NCBI RefSeq assembly: GCF_902459555.1
Contig: NZ_CABPSM010000002.1
Span: 310,001-374,000 of the forward strand
Reading direction: 5' to 3'
Source of the DNA: Pandoraea horticolens
GTDB lineage: Bacteria; Pseudomonadota; Gammaproteobacteria; Burkholderiales; Burkholderiaceae
DNA length: 64,000 nt
Shown here: in pieces, positions 56,116 to 64,000 of the stretch
Layout of the letters: each line of letters begins with the position of its first letter
How positions within the stretch are numbered: position 1 is the stretch's first letter
The notes under the pieces: model-generated
Seen by the model: only the letters and a program-made list of their open reading frames with translations
What the model was told of the DNA's origin: nothing
Database searches by the model: none
Translations under genes and position numbers: made by a program

Positions 56116-57024
56116 TTAACCGTGTGCGCGTTCGTCAGCGACGGCTTGCGCTCGATGCGAGTCCGCATGTTCGGCATGTTCGACCTGCTCGACCTGTGCC
56201 GCTGGAGTGACCTCGGGCGCGTTTGCCGCCGGTATGTTGGCAGCGCGCTGCGTGGTCGCGGCGGGCGTGGCGTAGTAGTCGCGCTCCCACTTTTCGTGAT
56301 TGGTCTTGGCCTGCTGCAACTCCGGTGTTAGCGGGGCGAAGGCGAGCAGCAATTTGTTGAGCCAGGACACCGGCGCTTTGCATGGGCGCTCGAAATCGAC
56401 GAACAGCACCACGCGGGTCTCATCCGTATCGTTATGCACCTGATGCGGGTACGCGTCGTCGAAGATTACTGCGTGATTCGTTTGCCAGACATAGCGTTGG
56501 CCATCGACTTCGATCCAGCAATTCTCGCGTTGGCGCGGCACTTTCAGCGCGAGATGCAAGCGCAGCACGCCGTTGTAAGGTCCGCGATGCAGCGGGATCT
56601 GCTTGCCGGGCGAGAGGATGGAGAAGAACGCAGTGCGCAGACCGGGAATGTCTTCGAGGGCGGCTGCCGTGGCCGGGCAACGTGAGAGATTGCGTTCGGC
56701 ACGCATGCCGTAGCCGAGAAAGACAAAGGTCTGCCACTGATGGTCTTGCGTGATGGTGGCGACATCGGGCGAGATCTCGTGAAATGCGGGCAGGCGTCCG
56801 GGGGTAGCCAGGATGGTTTCGAGTTCTTTGGCGATTGCCGGGGCCTGTGCTTCGATGGCTTCGACCCAGGGGAACTGGGCGTTATCGAAGATGGGTTTGT
56901 CGCCGACCAGCGAGCTGCGAGCAATGCGGCGTTGCGCGGCTTCGACACACTGAAAGAAAAATCTGGCGAGCCAGCGGGGAAGAGTACGGTTGGGGTTCTG
57001 CACGGGCGATCGTGTAGCACTCAA
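56116..57024 (-). CDS. lpxO: LpxO-like aspartyl/asparaginyl beta-hydroxylase family protein
   Basis: The protein has 302 residues and is a Fe(II)/2-oxoglutarate dioxygenase. IPLHRGPYNGVLRLHLALKV and IFDDAYPHQVHNDTDETRVV carry the iron histidines and 2-oxoglutarate residues. LpxO adds a 2-hydroxyl to a lipid A acyl chain. An N-terminal basic helix and an Ala/Glu-rich C-terminal tail of about 50 residues flank the domain. The start was set at TTG 57024, which has GGAGG six bases upstream; a GTG at 57003 lacks a ribosome site. Confidence 0.8.
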   Translation of the reverse strand: MSATRSPVQNPNRTLPRWLARFFFQCVEAAQRRIARSSLVGDKPIFDNAQFPWVEAIEAQAPAIAKELETILATPGRLPAFHEISPDVATITQDHQWQTFVFLGYGMRAERNLSRCPATAAALEDIPGLRTAFFSILSPGKQIPLHRGPYNGVLRLHLALKVPRQRENCWIEVDGQRYVWQTNHAVIFDDAYPHQVHNDTDETRVVLFVDFERPCKAPVSWLNKLLLAFAPLTPELQQAKTNHEKWERDYYATPAATTQRAANIPAANAPEVTPAAQVEQVEHAEHADSHRAQAVADERAHG

Positions 57025-57271
57025 CGTCGGCCTCCAGGGCGGAAATAAGGGAACCGGGCCGGCGGGCAAATGCCTTTCAGTGCGGTGAACGCCGGGCTTT
57101 TGGGTACAATTGTCGCGCGGTCCGACCGTGCCGCCAACCCTCATGCGGGAAATGTGCGTGACGGTGTGGTTACGAGACGTTACCAGATGTCGCGGCGGAG
57201 CGAAGGGGAGGGGGCTGGATGCGTCCGGGCCCCGACAGTCTGGCGCACGCGCCGACCAACACAGGAGACGC

Positions 57272-59239
57272 ATGAACGCGCGCACCACACGGCATCCACA
57301 CACAACGCGGGGCTCGCTCCGTGGCTTCGTGTTTTCCCTGACGGTTGTTCCGGTGCTTGCCGCAGGCCTGTTGCTGGCCCCCGCGGCCTACGCCAAGTAC
57401 GCCATCGCGCAATACGGTGAGCCCAAGTATCCGCAGGGGTTCACGCACTTCGATTACGTCAATCCCGACGCGCCGCGTGGCGGCACATTGACATTGGCGA
57501 ACCCCGACCGCCGCACCAGCTTCGACAAGTTCAACCCGTTCACGCTGCGCGGCACGTCGCCGCCGGGGGTGCTCGGTCTCATGTTCGAGACGCTCGGCAT
57601 TGGCAGTGCGGACGAACCCGCGACCGTCTACGGTCTGCTCGCCGACGACATCGCCGTGGCCCCCGATGGCACCTCGGTCACGTTCCACATCAATCCGGCG
57701 GCGCGTTTCAACAATGGCGATCCGGTGACGGCGCAGGACGTCAAGTATTCCTTCGATACCCTGATGGGTCCGCAGTCCGCGCCGGGTTTCAAGGTCATGC
57801 TCTCGGACGTGAAGGGCGCGACTGTCCTCGACAAGCGCCGCGTGCGCTTCGACTTTCGTCGCGTGAGCCCTGATCTGCCGCTGCTCGTGGCAACGGTGCC
57901 GGTGTTCTCACCCAAGTGGGGGGCAGGCGCCGATGGCAAGCGCAAGGCATTCGACGCTCTGACGTTCGAGACACCGATTGCGAGTGGCCCCTATCTGATC
58001 GAGTCGTACGACGGCGGGCGGCGTATTACTTTCCGGCGCGATCCGAAGTATTGGGGGCGCGAGCTGCCGGTACGACGGGGCACGTACAACTTCGATCGCA
58101 TCGTCTACAAGCTCTACTCCGACGACATCGTGCGACTCGAAGGCTTCAAGGCGGGCGAGTTCGATGCGACCACCGAGTTCCGCGCCCGAAGCTGGGTGCG
58201 CAGTTACGTGGGCAAGCGCTTTCGCGATGGCGAACTGATCAAGCGCGAGTTCGCGCATCACAATGCGGCCGGCATGCAGGGCTTCATCCTGAACGTGCGC
58301 CGCGACATGTTCCGCGACGTGCGTGTGCGCCGCGCGCTGGGCCTCGCGCTGGACTATCAGTGGCTCAACCGGCAACTGTTCTACAACCAGTATCAGCGCA
58401 TCTACAGCTACTTCACCAACAGCGATCTCGCGGCGCGCGGCATGCCGAGCGAGGCGGAGTTGAAGCTGCTCGAGCCATTGCGCAAGAAGCTCGATCCGGC
58501 CGTGTTCGGGCCGATGGTCGTGCAGCCCACGACGAACCCGCCTGCGAGTCTGCGCGAGAACCTGCGCGAGGCGCGGCAACTGCTGGCGCAAGCGGGCTGG
58601 ACTTATCGCGATGGCGCTTTGCGTAACGCGAAGGGGGAGCCGTTCGTATTTGAGTTTCTCGACGACGGCGGTGCGATGGGACCGGTCGCGTCGGCTTACG
58701 CGCGCAATCTCGCGAAGCTCGGCATCACACTGAACTTCCGCACGAGCGACTTTGCGTTGTATCAGAAGCGTATCGAGACCTTTGACTTCGACATGATTTC
58801 GTTGCGCTATCCCGATTCACAGATCCCCGGCACGGAGTTGATCGATCGCTTCGGCAGTCAGTCGGCCAATGTGGACGGCTCGGACAACGTCATTGGTCTG
58901 AAAGACCCGGCCGTCGATGCGCTCGTGGCTTCGCTCGTGCGCGCGCATACCTATGAAGACCTCGTGGCCTCCGCGCGCGCGCTCGACCGGGTGCTGATGC
59001 ACGGCTACTACATCGTCCCGAACTGGTTCTCGTCGACGCATCGCATGGCTTACCGGCAATATCTGCGTTTCCCGGAAAAACTACCGCAGTACTACACCGC
59101 GGAAGGCTGGCTCGTGTCGATGTGGTGGGATTCGCGCGTCGGGCAGGGCAAGGCGGTAACGTCCGCTGCGTCTGAGGTGCCTGAGGCGTCCGGTGCGCCT
59201 GTTCCCCCGGCCCCCGCCGCTTCTGCGGCGTCCCGATAG
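57272..59239 (+). CDS. yejA: Peptide ABC transporter substrate-binding protein, YejA-like
   Basis: The protein has 655 residues. A signal peptide (LTVVPVLAAGLLLAPAAYA, cleavage before KYAIAQYGEP) precedes a SBP_bac_5 periplasmic domain (GGTLTLANPDRRTSFDKFNP, YSFDTLMGPQSAPGFKVMLS, TEFRARSWVRSYVGKRF). It feeds oligopeptides or peptide-nucleotide antibiotics such as microcin C to YejBEF. An Ala/Pro-rich tail ends the protein. ACAGGAG precedes the ATG. It is the first gene of yejABEF. Confidence 0.93.
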   Translation: MNARTTRHPHTTRGSLRGFVFSLTVVPVLAAGLLLAPAAYAKYAIAQYGEPKYPQGFTHFDYVNPDAPRGGTLTLANPDRRTSFDKFNPFTLRGTSPPGVLGLMFETLGIGSADEPATVYGLLADDIAVAPDGTSVTFHINPAARFNNGDPVTAQDVKYSFDTLMGPQSAPGFKVMLSDVKGATVLDKRRVRFDFRRVSPDLPLLVATVPVFSPKWGAGADGKRKAFDALTFETPIASGPYLIESYDGGRRITFRRDPKYWGRELPVRRGTYNFDRIVYKLYSDDIVRLEGFKAGEFDATTEFRARSWVRSYVGKRFRDGELIKREFAHHNAAGMQGFILNVRRDMFRDVRVRRALGLALDYQWLNRQLFYNQYQRIYSYFTNSDLAARGMPSEAELKLLEPLRKKLDPAVFGPMVVQPTTNPPASLRENLREARQLLAQAGWTYRDGALRNAKGEPFVFEFLDDGGAMGPVASAYARNLAKLGITLNFRTSDFALYQKRIETFDFDMISLRYPDSQIPGTELIDRFGSQSANVDGSDNVIGLKDPAVDALVASLVRAHTYEDLVASARALDRVLMHGYYIVPNWFSSTHRMAYRQYLRFPEKLPQYYTAEGWLVSMWWDSRVGQGKAVTSAASEVPEASGAPVPPAPAASAASR

Positions 59240-59283
59240 ATTCTCCCTGAGCGCCAGACACCGACAGGAGCTGTCCCCCAACC

Positions 59284-60339
59284 ATGTGGTCCTACATACT
59301 CAAACGGTTGTTGATCATGATTCCGACACTGCTCGGCGTGATCACGCTGACCTTCGTCGTCATTCAATTCGTGCCGGGCGGCCCGGTCGAGCAGGTGATG
59401 CTCGAACTCAAGGGCCGCGCGGGCGGTGGCGGTGAGGCGAGCGGCGGAGGCGGTAGCGATTATCGCGGACGGCGCGGTATCGACGCGCAACAACTCGCGC
59501 AGATCAAGGCGCTCTATGGCTTCGACAAGACGCCGGCGGAGCGCTACTGGCTGATGCTCAAGCGCTTCGCGAAATTCGACCTGGGCGACAGTTACTTCCG
59601 TCACCAGAGCGTGTGGTCGCTCATCGTCTCGAAGTTGCCGGTGTCGATTTCTCTCGGGCTGTGGACGTTTTTCCTGACGTACCTGATATCGGTACCGTTG
59701 GGTATCGCCAAGGCGGTGCGTAACGGTTCCCGATTCGACACGCTCACGAGTCTGGTCGTGCTCGTCGGCTATGCCATCCCGGGCTTCGTGCTCGGGGTGC
59801 TGCTGCTCGTGCTCTTCGGCGGGGGCACGTTCTGGCAGTTGTTCCCGCTGCGCGAACTCGTCTCCGATAACTGGAGCGATCTGTCGTGGCCGGCAAAGAT
59901 CACCGATTATCTGTGGCACATCACGCTGCCGGTGACGGCGTCGGTCGTCGGCAGTTTCGCAGTGATTACCATGCTCACGAAGAACGCCTTCCTCGACGAG
60001 ATTCGCCGGCAGTACGTGCTGACCGCGCGCGCCAAAGGTCTCTCGGAGCGCAAGGTGCTGTTCAAGCATGTCTTTCGCAATGCGCTGATTCCGCTGATTA
60101 CCGGCTTTCCGGCGGCGTTCATCGGCGCATTCTTCGCTGGGAGTCTGCTGATCGAGACGCTGTTCTCGCTCGACGGACTCGGCCGCCTGTCGTACGAATC
60201 GGTTCAGCGTCGCGACTACCCGGTCGTGCTCGGCTCGCTGTATCTGTTCACACTCATCGGCTTGCTGACCAAGCTCATCTCCGACCTGTGCTACGTGCTG
60301 GTCGACCCGCGCATTCAATTCGATCGACTGGAGCACTGA
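59284..60339 (+). CDS. yejB: Peptide ABC transporter permease, YejB-like
   Basis: The protein has 351 residues with six membrane spans. MWSYILKRLLIMIPTLLGVI is the classic DppB/YejB N-terminus, and ARAKGLSERKVLFKHVFRNA is the EAA loop that docks the ATPase. FSLDGLGRLSYESVQRRDYP follows. A Gly-rich segment (GGGGEASGGGGSDYRGRRG-like) in the first periplasmic loop is also typical of YejB. It ends one base before yejE. Confidence 0.95.
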   Translation: MWSYILKRLLIMIPTLLGVITLTFVVIQFVPGGPVEQVMLELKGRAGGGGEASGGGGSDYRGRRGIDAQQLAQIKALYGFDKTPAERYWLMLKRFAKFDLGDSYFRHQSVWSLIVSKLPVSISLGLWTFFLTYLISVPLGIAKAVRNGSRFDTLTSLVVLVGYAIPGFVLGVLLLVLFGGGTFWQLFPLRELVSDNWSDLSWPAKITDYLWHITLPVTASVVGSFAVITMLTKNAFLDEIRRQYVLTARAKGLSERKVLFKHVFRNALIPLITGFPAAFIGAFFAGSLLIETLFSLDGLGRLSYESVQRRDYPVVLGSLYLFTLIGLLTKLISDLCYVLVDPRIQFDRLEH

Positions 60340-60340
60340 C

Positions 60341-61453
60341 GTGACCCGATCCGCCACGCCATCGCCACGCCCGTCGTCGTTCGCCTCAACGCCATCGCCT
60401 TCGCCATCGCGTTCGCCGCGCTGGCGCGTCTGGCGGCGCTTTCGCAGCCATCGAATGGGCTATTGGAGCCTTGTCGCGTTCGTCGTGCTGTTCGGCATCA
60501 GCCTCTTTGCCGAGGTGATTGCCAACGACAAACCGTGGGTCGTTCGCTACGACGGGCAGTGGTATTTCCCGCTCGTGAAGACGTATCCCGAATCGACCTT
60601 CGGCGGCGACTTCCCGACTCCGACCGATTACCTCGATCCCTTCATCGAAGGCCGTATCCGCGCAGGCGAGAACTTCGCGATCTATCCGCCGGTGCGCTAC
60701 AGTTACGACACCATCAACTATTTCGCGAAGGTGCCCAATCCGGCGCCGCCGTCGTCTGAGAACTGGCTTGGCACGGACGACCGCGGGCGCGACGTCTTCT
60801 CGCGGCTGCTCTACGGGTTCCGGCTATCGGTGATCTTCGCGCTGGCGCTGACCATCTCCGGCACCTTGCTTGGTATGCTGGCCGGTGCCGTGCAGGGCTA
60901 CTACGGCGGACGCATCGACCTGACGCTGCAACGCCTCATCGAAGTATGGGGATCGCTGCCCGAGCTGTATTTGCTCATCATTTTTGCGTCGATTTTCGAG
61001 CCTCATCTGTGGCTGCTCTTCGTACTGCTCTCGCTGTTCGGCTGGATCGGGTTATCTGATTATGTGCGTGCCGAGTTTCTGCGCAATCGTCAGCTCGATT
61101 ACGTTCGTGCGGCGCGGGCGATGGGGCTTTCGAACTGGCAGATCATCCGGCGTCACGTATTGCCCAACAGCATGACGCCAGTGATCACGTTCCTGCCGTT
61201 CCGCATGAGCGGAGCGATTCTGGCGCTCACGAGTCTCGACTTCCTCGGGCTTGGCGTGCCGCCGCCCACGCCAAGCCTCGGCGAGTTGCTCAATCAAGGG
61301 AAAGCGAATCTCGACGCGTGGTGGATTTCGCTGGCCACGTTCGTCGTGCTGGTGCTCACACTTCTGTTGCTCACGTTCATGGGAGACGCCTTGCGAAATG
61401 CGCTCGACACGCGTATCGCGGACAAACAGGCCGCGGCCGGGGGGGCGATGTGA
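60341..61453 (+). CDS. yejE: Peptide ABC transporter permease, YejE-like
   Basis: The protein has 370 residues and a GTG start. About 40 Ser/Pro/Arg-rich residues precede the first span (MGYWSLVAFVVLFGISLFAE). GTDDRGRDVFSRLLYGFRLS and AARAMGLSNWQIIRRHVLPN are permease hallmarks. The large periplasmic loop between spans 1 and 2 is a YejE trait. Its stop overlaps the yejF GTG start (ATGTGA). Confidence 0.95.
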   Translation: MTRSATPSPRPSSFASTPSPSPSRSPRWRVWRRFRSHRMGYWSLVAFVVLFGISLFAEVIANDKPWVVRYDGQWYFPLVKTYPESTFGGDFPTPTDYLDPFIEGRIRAGENFAIYPPVRYSYDTINYFAKVPNPAPPSSENWLGTDDRGRDVFSRLLYGFRLSVIFALALTISGTLLGMLAGAVQGYYGGRIDLTLQRLIEVWGSLPELYLLIIFASIFEPHLWLLFVLLSLFGWIGLSDYVRAEFLRNRQLDYVRAARAMGLSNWQIIRRHVLPNSMTPVITFLPFRMSGAILALTSLDFLGLGVPPPTPSLGELLNQGKANLDAWWISLATFVVLVLTLLLLTFMGDALRNALDTRIADKQAAAGGAM

Positions 61454-63045
61454 CCGCGCCGTTGCTCAGTATCGAAAACCTGTCGGTGCGCTTCGGCGAC
61501 ACTGAAGCGGTGAAGGGCGTGAGCCTCGCCATCGAGCGCGGCGAGCGCGTCGCGCTGGTCGGTGAGTCGGGTTCCGGCAAGAGCGTGACGGCACTGGCCA
61601 TCCTGCGTCTGTTGCAGGACGCACAGACTCAGGGACGCGTCATGCTCGACGGCGTGGATCTGGCGTCGTTGAGCGAGCGTGCCATGCGTGGGGTGCGCGG
61701 TAACGACGTCGCCATGATCTTTCAGGAGCCGATGACCGCGCTCAATCCGCTGTATCCGGTTGGTGAGCAGATTGCCGAGGCGCTCGAACTGCACGAGGGA
61801 CTCTCTTCCAGAGACGCCAAGACGCGTGCGGTGGAGTTGCTGCGCCGCACGGGCATCCCCGAGCCGGAACGCCGTGTGTCGCACTTCCCGCATGAGTTGT
61901 CCGGCGGCCAGCGCCAACGCGCCATGATCGCCATGGCGCTCGCCTGCCGTCCCAAGTTGCTGTTGGCGGACGAGCCGACCACGGCGCTCGACGTCACCAT
62001 TCGCGCACAGATCATCGAGCTGCTGCTCGAATTGCAGCGCGACGCCGCTGAGAAGCGCGGCATGGCCGTGCTGCTCATCACGCACGACCTGAATCTGGTG
62101 CGGCGGTTCGCGCAACGCGTGGCGGTAATGGAGAAGGGCATGCTCGTGGAGTGCGCCGATACCGAGACGCTCTTTGCGAATCCGCAGCATCCGTACACAA
62201 GGAAACTCATCGACAGCCGCCCGCAACGCGAGATTCATCCCGTGCTGCCGATTGCGCCGGTGTTGCTCGAAGCGCGTGGCGTCGCGGTGGATTATCCGAT
62301 CTCACAGCCCGGTATGCGCGGCTGGTTCCGGCGCGGGCGGTTCCGGGCGGTGCATCCGGTCGATCTGGCATTGCGTCAGGGAGAGACGCTTGGCGTGGTG
62401 GGCGAGTCGGGCTCCGGCAAGTCGACGCTCGCGATGGCGTTGCTCGGGCTTCAGCGCGCGAGCGCCGGACAGATCGAGTTTCAGGGCGAGCCGCTTTCGT
62501 CCTATCGTGGCACCGCGCAGCGCACGTTGCGCTCACGCATGCAGATCGTATTTCAAGACCCGTTCGGCTCGCTGTCGCCGCGTATGACCGTCGAGGAGAT
62601 TGTGGGGGAGGGGCTCGCGCTGCATCGTCCGCAGCAGACGGAGGACGAGCGGCGCACGCGCGTGGCGGACGTGTTGCGCGAGGTGGGGATCGATGTACGC
62701 GCCATGTCGCGTTATCCGCACGAGTTCTCGGGCGGCCAACGGCAGCGGATTGCCATTGCGCGCGCACTCGTCGTCGATCCGCAGATTCTCGTGCTCGACG
62801 AACCGACCAGCGCGCTCGACGTCTCGATTCAGCAGCAGGTGCTTCATCTGCTCGCCCAATTGCAGATCAAGTACAACCTGAGCTACCTCTTTATCAGTCA
62901 CGATCTGGCGGTAATGCGGGCTATGGCGCACCGCGTTCTGGTGTTTAAGGACGGACATCTGGTGGAGCAGGGGGATACGGAATCCGTATTTTTTGATCCG
63001 CAAAACGATTACACCCGGGAACTGGTCGCGGCGGCCATGTTGTAG
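61450..63045 (+). CDS. yejF: Peptide ABC transporter ATPase with two nucleotide-binding domains, YejF-like
   Basis: The protein has 531 residues and fuses two ABC domains. The first has Walker [14 protein letters not shown] and signature [15 protein letters not shown]. The second has Walker [14 protein letters not shown] and signature [15 protein letters not shown], each followed by a Walker B ([22 protein letters not shown]). Both sites look active. The GTG start at 61450 overlaps the yejE stop. It ends the yejABEF operon. Confidence 0.95.
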   Translation: MTAPLLSIENLSVRFGDTEAVKGVSLAIERGERVALVGESGSGKSVTALAILRLLQDAQTQGRVMLDGVDLASLSERAMRGVRGNDVAMIFQEPMTALNPLYPVGEQIAEALELHEGLSSRDAKTRAVELLRRTGIPEPERRVSHFPHELSGGQRQRAMIAMALACRPKLLLADEPTTALDVTIRAQIIELLLELQRDAAEKRGMAVLLITHDLNLVRRFAQRVAVMEKGMLVECADTETLFANPQHPYTRKLIDSRPQREIHPVLPIAPVLLEARGVAVDYPISQPGMRGWFRRGRFRAVHPVDLALRQGETLGVVGESGSGKSTLAMALLGLQRASAGQIEFQGEPLSSYRGTAQRTLRSRMQIVFQDPFGSLSPRMTVEEIVGEGLALHRPQQTEDERRTRVADVLREVGIDVRAMSRYPHEFSGGQRQRIAIARALVVDPQILVLDEPTSALDVSIQQQVLHLLAQLQIKYNLSYLFISHDLAVMRAMAHRVLVFKDGHLVEQGDTESVFFDPQNDYTRELVAAAML

Positions 63046-63064
63046 GCCCATGACGTAGCAATGA

Positions 63065-63090
63065 AACGTCACGTAACGTCGCGGAACGTC
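63065..63090 (+). repeat. Three AACGTC direct repeats with 10-bp period
   Basis: AACGTC occurs at 63065-63070, 63075-63080 and 63085-63090, separated by four unlike bases each time. The first overlaps an inverted repeat TGACGT (63051-63056)/ACGTCA (63066-63071). The helical-turn spacing is that of a binding-site array. Confidence 0.6.
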
Positions 63091-63161
63091 GGCTAAATCT
63101 CAAAGGCTTGATTGGTAATGAGAATTTTCTGGTTGTATTGATTGTTTTTTTCTATTACCTT

Positions 63162-63190
63162 TTGACATCATGTGACGTTCACATTACTAT
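63162..63190 (+). promoter_or_regulatory. Consensus sigma-70 promoter with an operator-like palindrome
   Basis: TTGACA (63162-63167), a 17-bp spacer and TACTAT (63185-63190) form a near-perfect promoter. The spacer contains the perfect inverted repeat ATGTGA-CGT-TCACAT (63170-63184), which fills the space between -35 and -10. A protein bound there should repress. Confidence 0.8.
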
Positions 63191-63356
63191 CGCCTACCAA
63201 TAAAGTTGAATATTCAACGAGTTAACAGGTCAGTTCAGACGACAAGTTCGGCGGTGGGTCTGGCCGGGCGTGACTCGATGGTATTCGACATGGCAGCATC
63301 CTGTTGCACCTGACGAGCTACTCATCGGCCATCCGACACACTCAACCCGGCGACCA

Positions 63357-64000
63357 ATGCAGACGACGACCCCTTCGCGCACCCGCAAGACTCTCCTTCT
63401 CGCGTTCACTGCCGCTGGCCTCGTCACCGCTTCGTTGACAGCGAAGGCTGACGATTACAACAATGGCCCGAGCCCCGCTGCTCGGGCAGCTGCCGCCGCC
63501 ATTCAGGCCGCCAACGCTTCCCAGAACGCCACGACCAACGCTGCCACGGCAGGCATGTCCGATGCCCCGCAGGCGGCTGTCGAAGAGTCGCGCGTGCAAC
63601 GTGCGCAGAAACTGCTCTCGAACGTTACCGACAAGGCATCAGACGTCGTACTTGGCGCGTTGAACTACATCGGCGTGCGCTACAAGTACGGCGGTAACAC
63701 GCCGGATAGCGGTCTGGATTGCAGTGGCTTCGTACGCTATGTGTTCCAGGACACGCTCAATTTCATGCTGCCGCGCCGCTCGGAAGAAATGAGCCAGGTG
63801 GGCGAGCGTATCGCCAAGACCGATCTAAAGCCGGGCGATCTGGTGTTCTTCAACACGATGCGCCGTAGCTTCTCGCACGTTGGCATCTATATTGGCGGCG
63901 ACAAGTTTGTGCACGCTCCGGCCACGGGCGGCAAGATTCGCGTGGAAGACCTGCGTGAGTCGTACTGGTCGGCCCGTTACAACGGCGCTCGCCGCGTCGA
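63357..64000 (+). CDS. Secreted NlpC/P60 (C40) cell-wall hydrolase, partial
   Basis: The first 214 residues are in the window. A signal peptide (LLLAFTAAGLVTASLTAKA) and an Ala-rich linker lead to an NlpC/P60 domain from about residue 95. The catalytic cysteine is in GLDCSGFVRYVFQ, the histidine in FSHVGIYIGGDKF, and the third polar residue in FVHAPATGG. Such enzymes cut the D-Glu-meso-DAP bond in peptidoglycan. The C-terminus runs off the window. It is driven by its own strong promoter. Confidence 0.92.
   Translation, partial: MQTTTPSRTRKTLLLAFTAAGLVTASLTAKADDYNNGPSPAARAAAAAIQAANASQNATTNAATAGMSDAPQAAVEESRVQRAQKLLSNVTDKASDVVLGALNYIGVRYKYGGNTPDSGLDCSGFVRYVFQDTLNFMLPRRSEEMSQVGERIAKTDLKPGDLVFFNTMRRSFSHVGIYIGGDKFVHAPATGGKIRVEDLRESYWSARYNGARRV

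Larger units (their letters stand above)
63046..63356. promoter_or_regulatory. 311-bp A+T-rich control region upstream of the NlpC/P60 gene
   Basis: No gene is visible. It starts with three AACGTC boxes on a 10-bp period (63065-63090), then an A+T-rich tract (63095-63160), then a strong promoter (63162-63190). The predicted transcript has a leader of about 160 nt before the start codon at 63357. No clear terminator for yejF was found. Confidence 0.6.

Noticed and set aside
59092-60357. 421-residue minus-strand frame
   Set aside because: It is antisense to yejB, with biased Arg/Glu/His composition and no domain.
63170-63184. CRP binding site
   Set aside because: The arms TGTGA/TCACA match, but the centre is 3 bp instead of 6, which changes the helical phase of the two half-sites.

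Overview
The window looks like a core-chromosome segment of a Burkholderiales betaproteobacterium, most likely the Burkholderiaceae and possibly Pandoraea or a close relative. That placement is inferred from gene order, high GC content and protein style; no database search was run. I see no prophage, insertion sequence, CRISPR array, rRNA or plasmid-type gene. Nearly all genes are housekeeping. The interest lies in leaders, operators, repeats and unusual protein extensions.

Layout. (1) 1-9000 is a TCA-cycle block: aconitase (partial), a lysozyme-inhibitor-like protein, malate dehydrogenase, a GntR/UTRA regulator, sdhCDAB with sdhE, and citrate synthase. (2) 9200-17100 is the leucine and aspartate-family block: leuC, a tiny entericidin-type lipoprotein, leuD, leuB, asd, then the large polar scaffold fimV. 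(3) 17180-27730 is the truA-trpF-trpB-DNA methyltransferase-trpA-accD-folC-dedD-cvpA-purF block. It resembles the truA...accD-folC-dedD-cvpA-purF cluster of E. coli with the trp genes inserted. (4) 27780-31970 holds metZ behind an apparent SAM-II riboswitch and intrinsic terminator, then hisC and a succinate-semialdehyde-type dehydrogenase. (5) 32000-39400 holds a phosphoethanolamine-transferase-like membrane enzyme, CsaA, an AraC regulator, and an alkanesulfonate operon ssuE-ssuD-ssuC-ssuB plus a TOBE protein. That operon has no ssuA. (6) 39540-52460 holds gltX with a hairpin leader, suhB, trmJ, cysE, lpxH, two cyclophilins, a TPR protein, cysS, an AlkA glycosylase with a histone-H1-like tail, accA and tilS. 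(7) 52650-64000 holds lysC, tRNA-Ser(GCU), an FKBP isomerase, an MdfA-like exporter, an LpxO-like hydroxylase, the yejABEF peptide importer and the start of an NlpC/P60 hydrolase.

How the genes work together. Sulfur and methionine supply is spread over cysE (serine to O-acetylserine), ssu (sulfonate-sulfur release) and metZ (direct sulfhydrylation under SAM control). lysC and asd make the aspartate semialdehyde used for lysine, threonine and methionine. accA and accD are two parts of the acetyl-CoA carboxylase that feeds lipid synthesis. lpxH, lpxO and the phosphoethanolamine-transferase-like gene build or decorate the outer-membrane glycolipid. Genes run on both strands, and strong intrinsic terminators separate most transcription units.

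Most notable points: a SAM-II-type riboswitch with a transcription terminator in front of metZ, a 20-bp palindrome in front of the GntR gene inside the TCA cluster, an orphan DNA adenine methyltransferase inside the trp genes, an ssu operon without its binding protein, a 22-unit GC(A/C)AC repeat between accD and folC, and an H1-like tail on AlkA.
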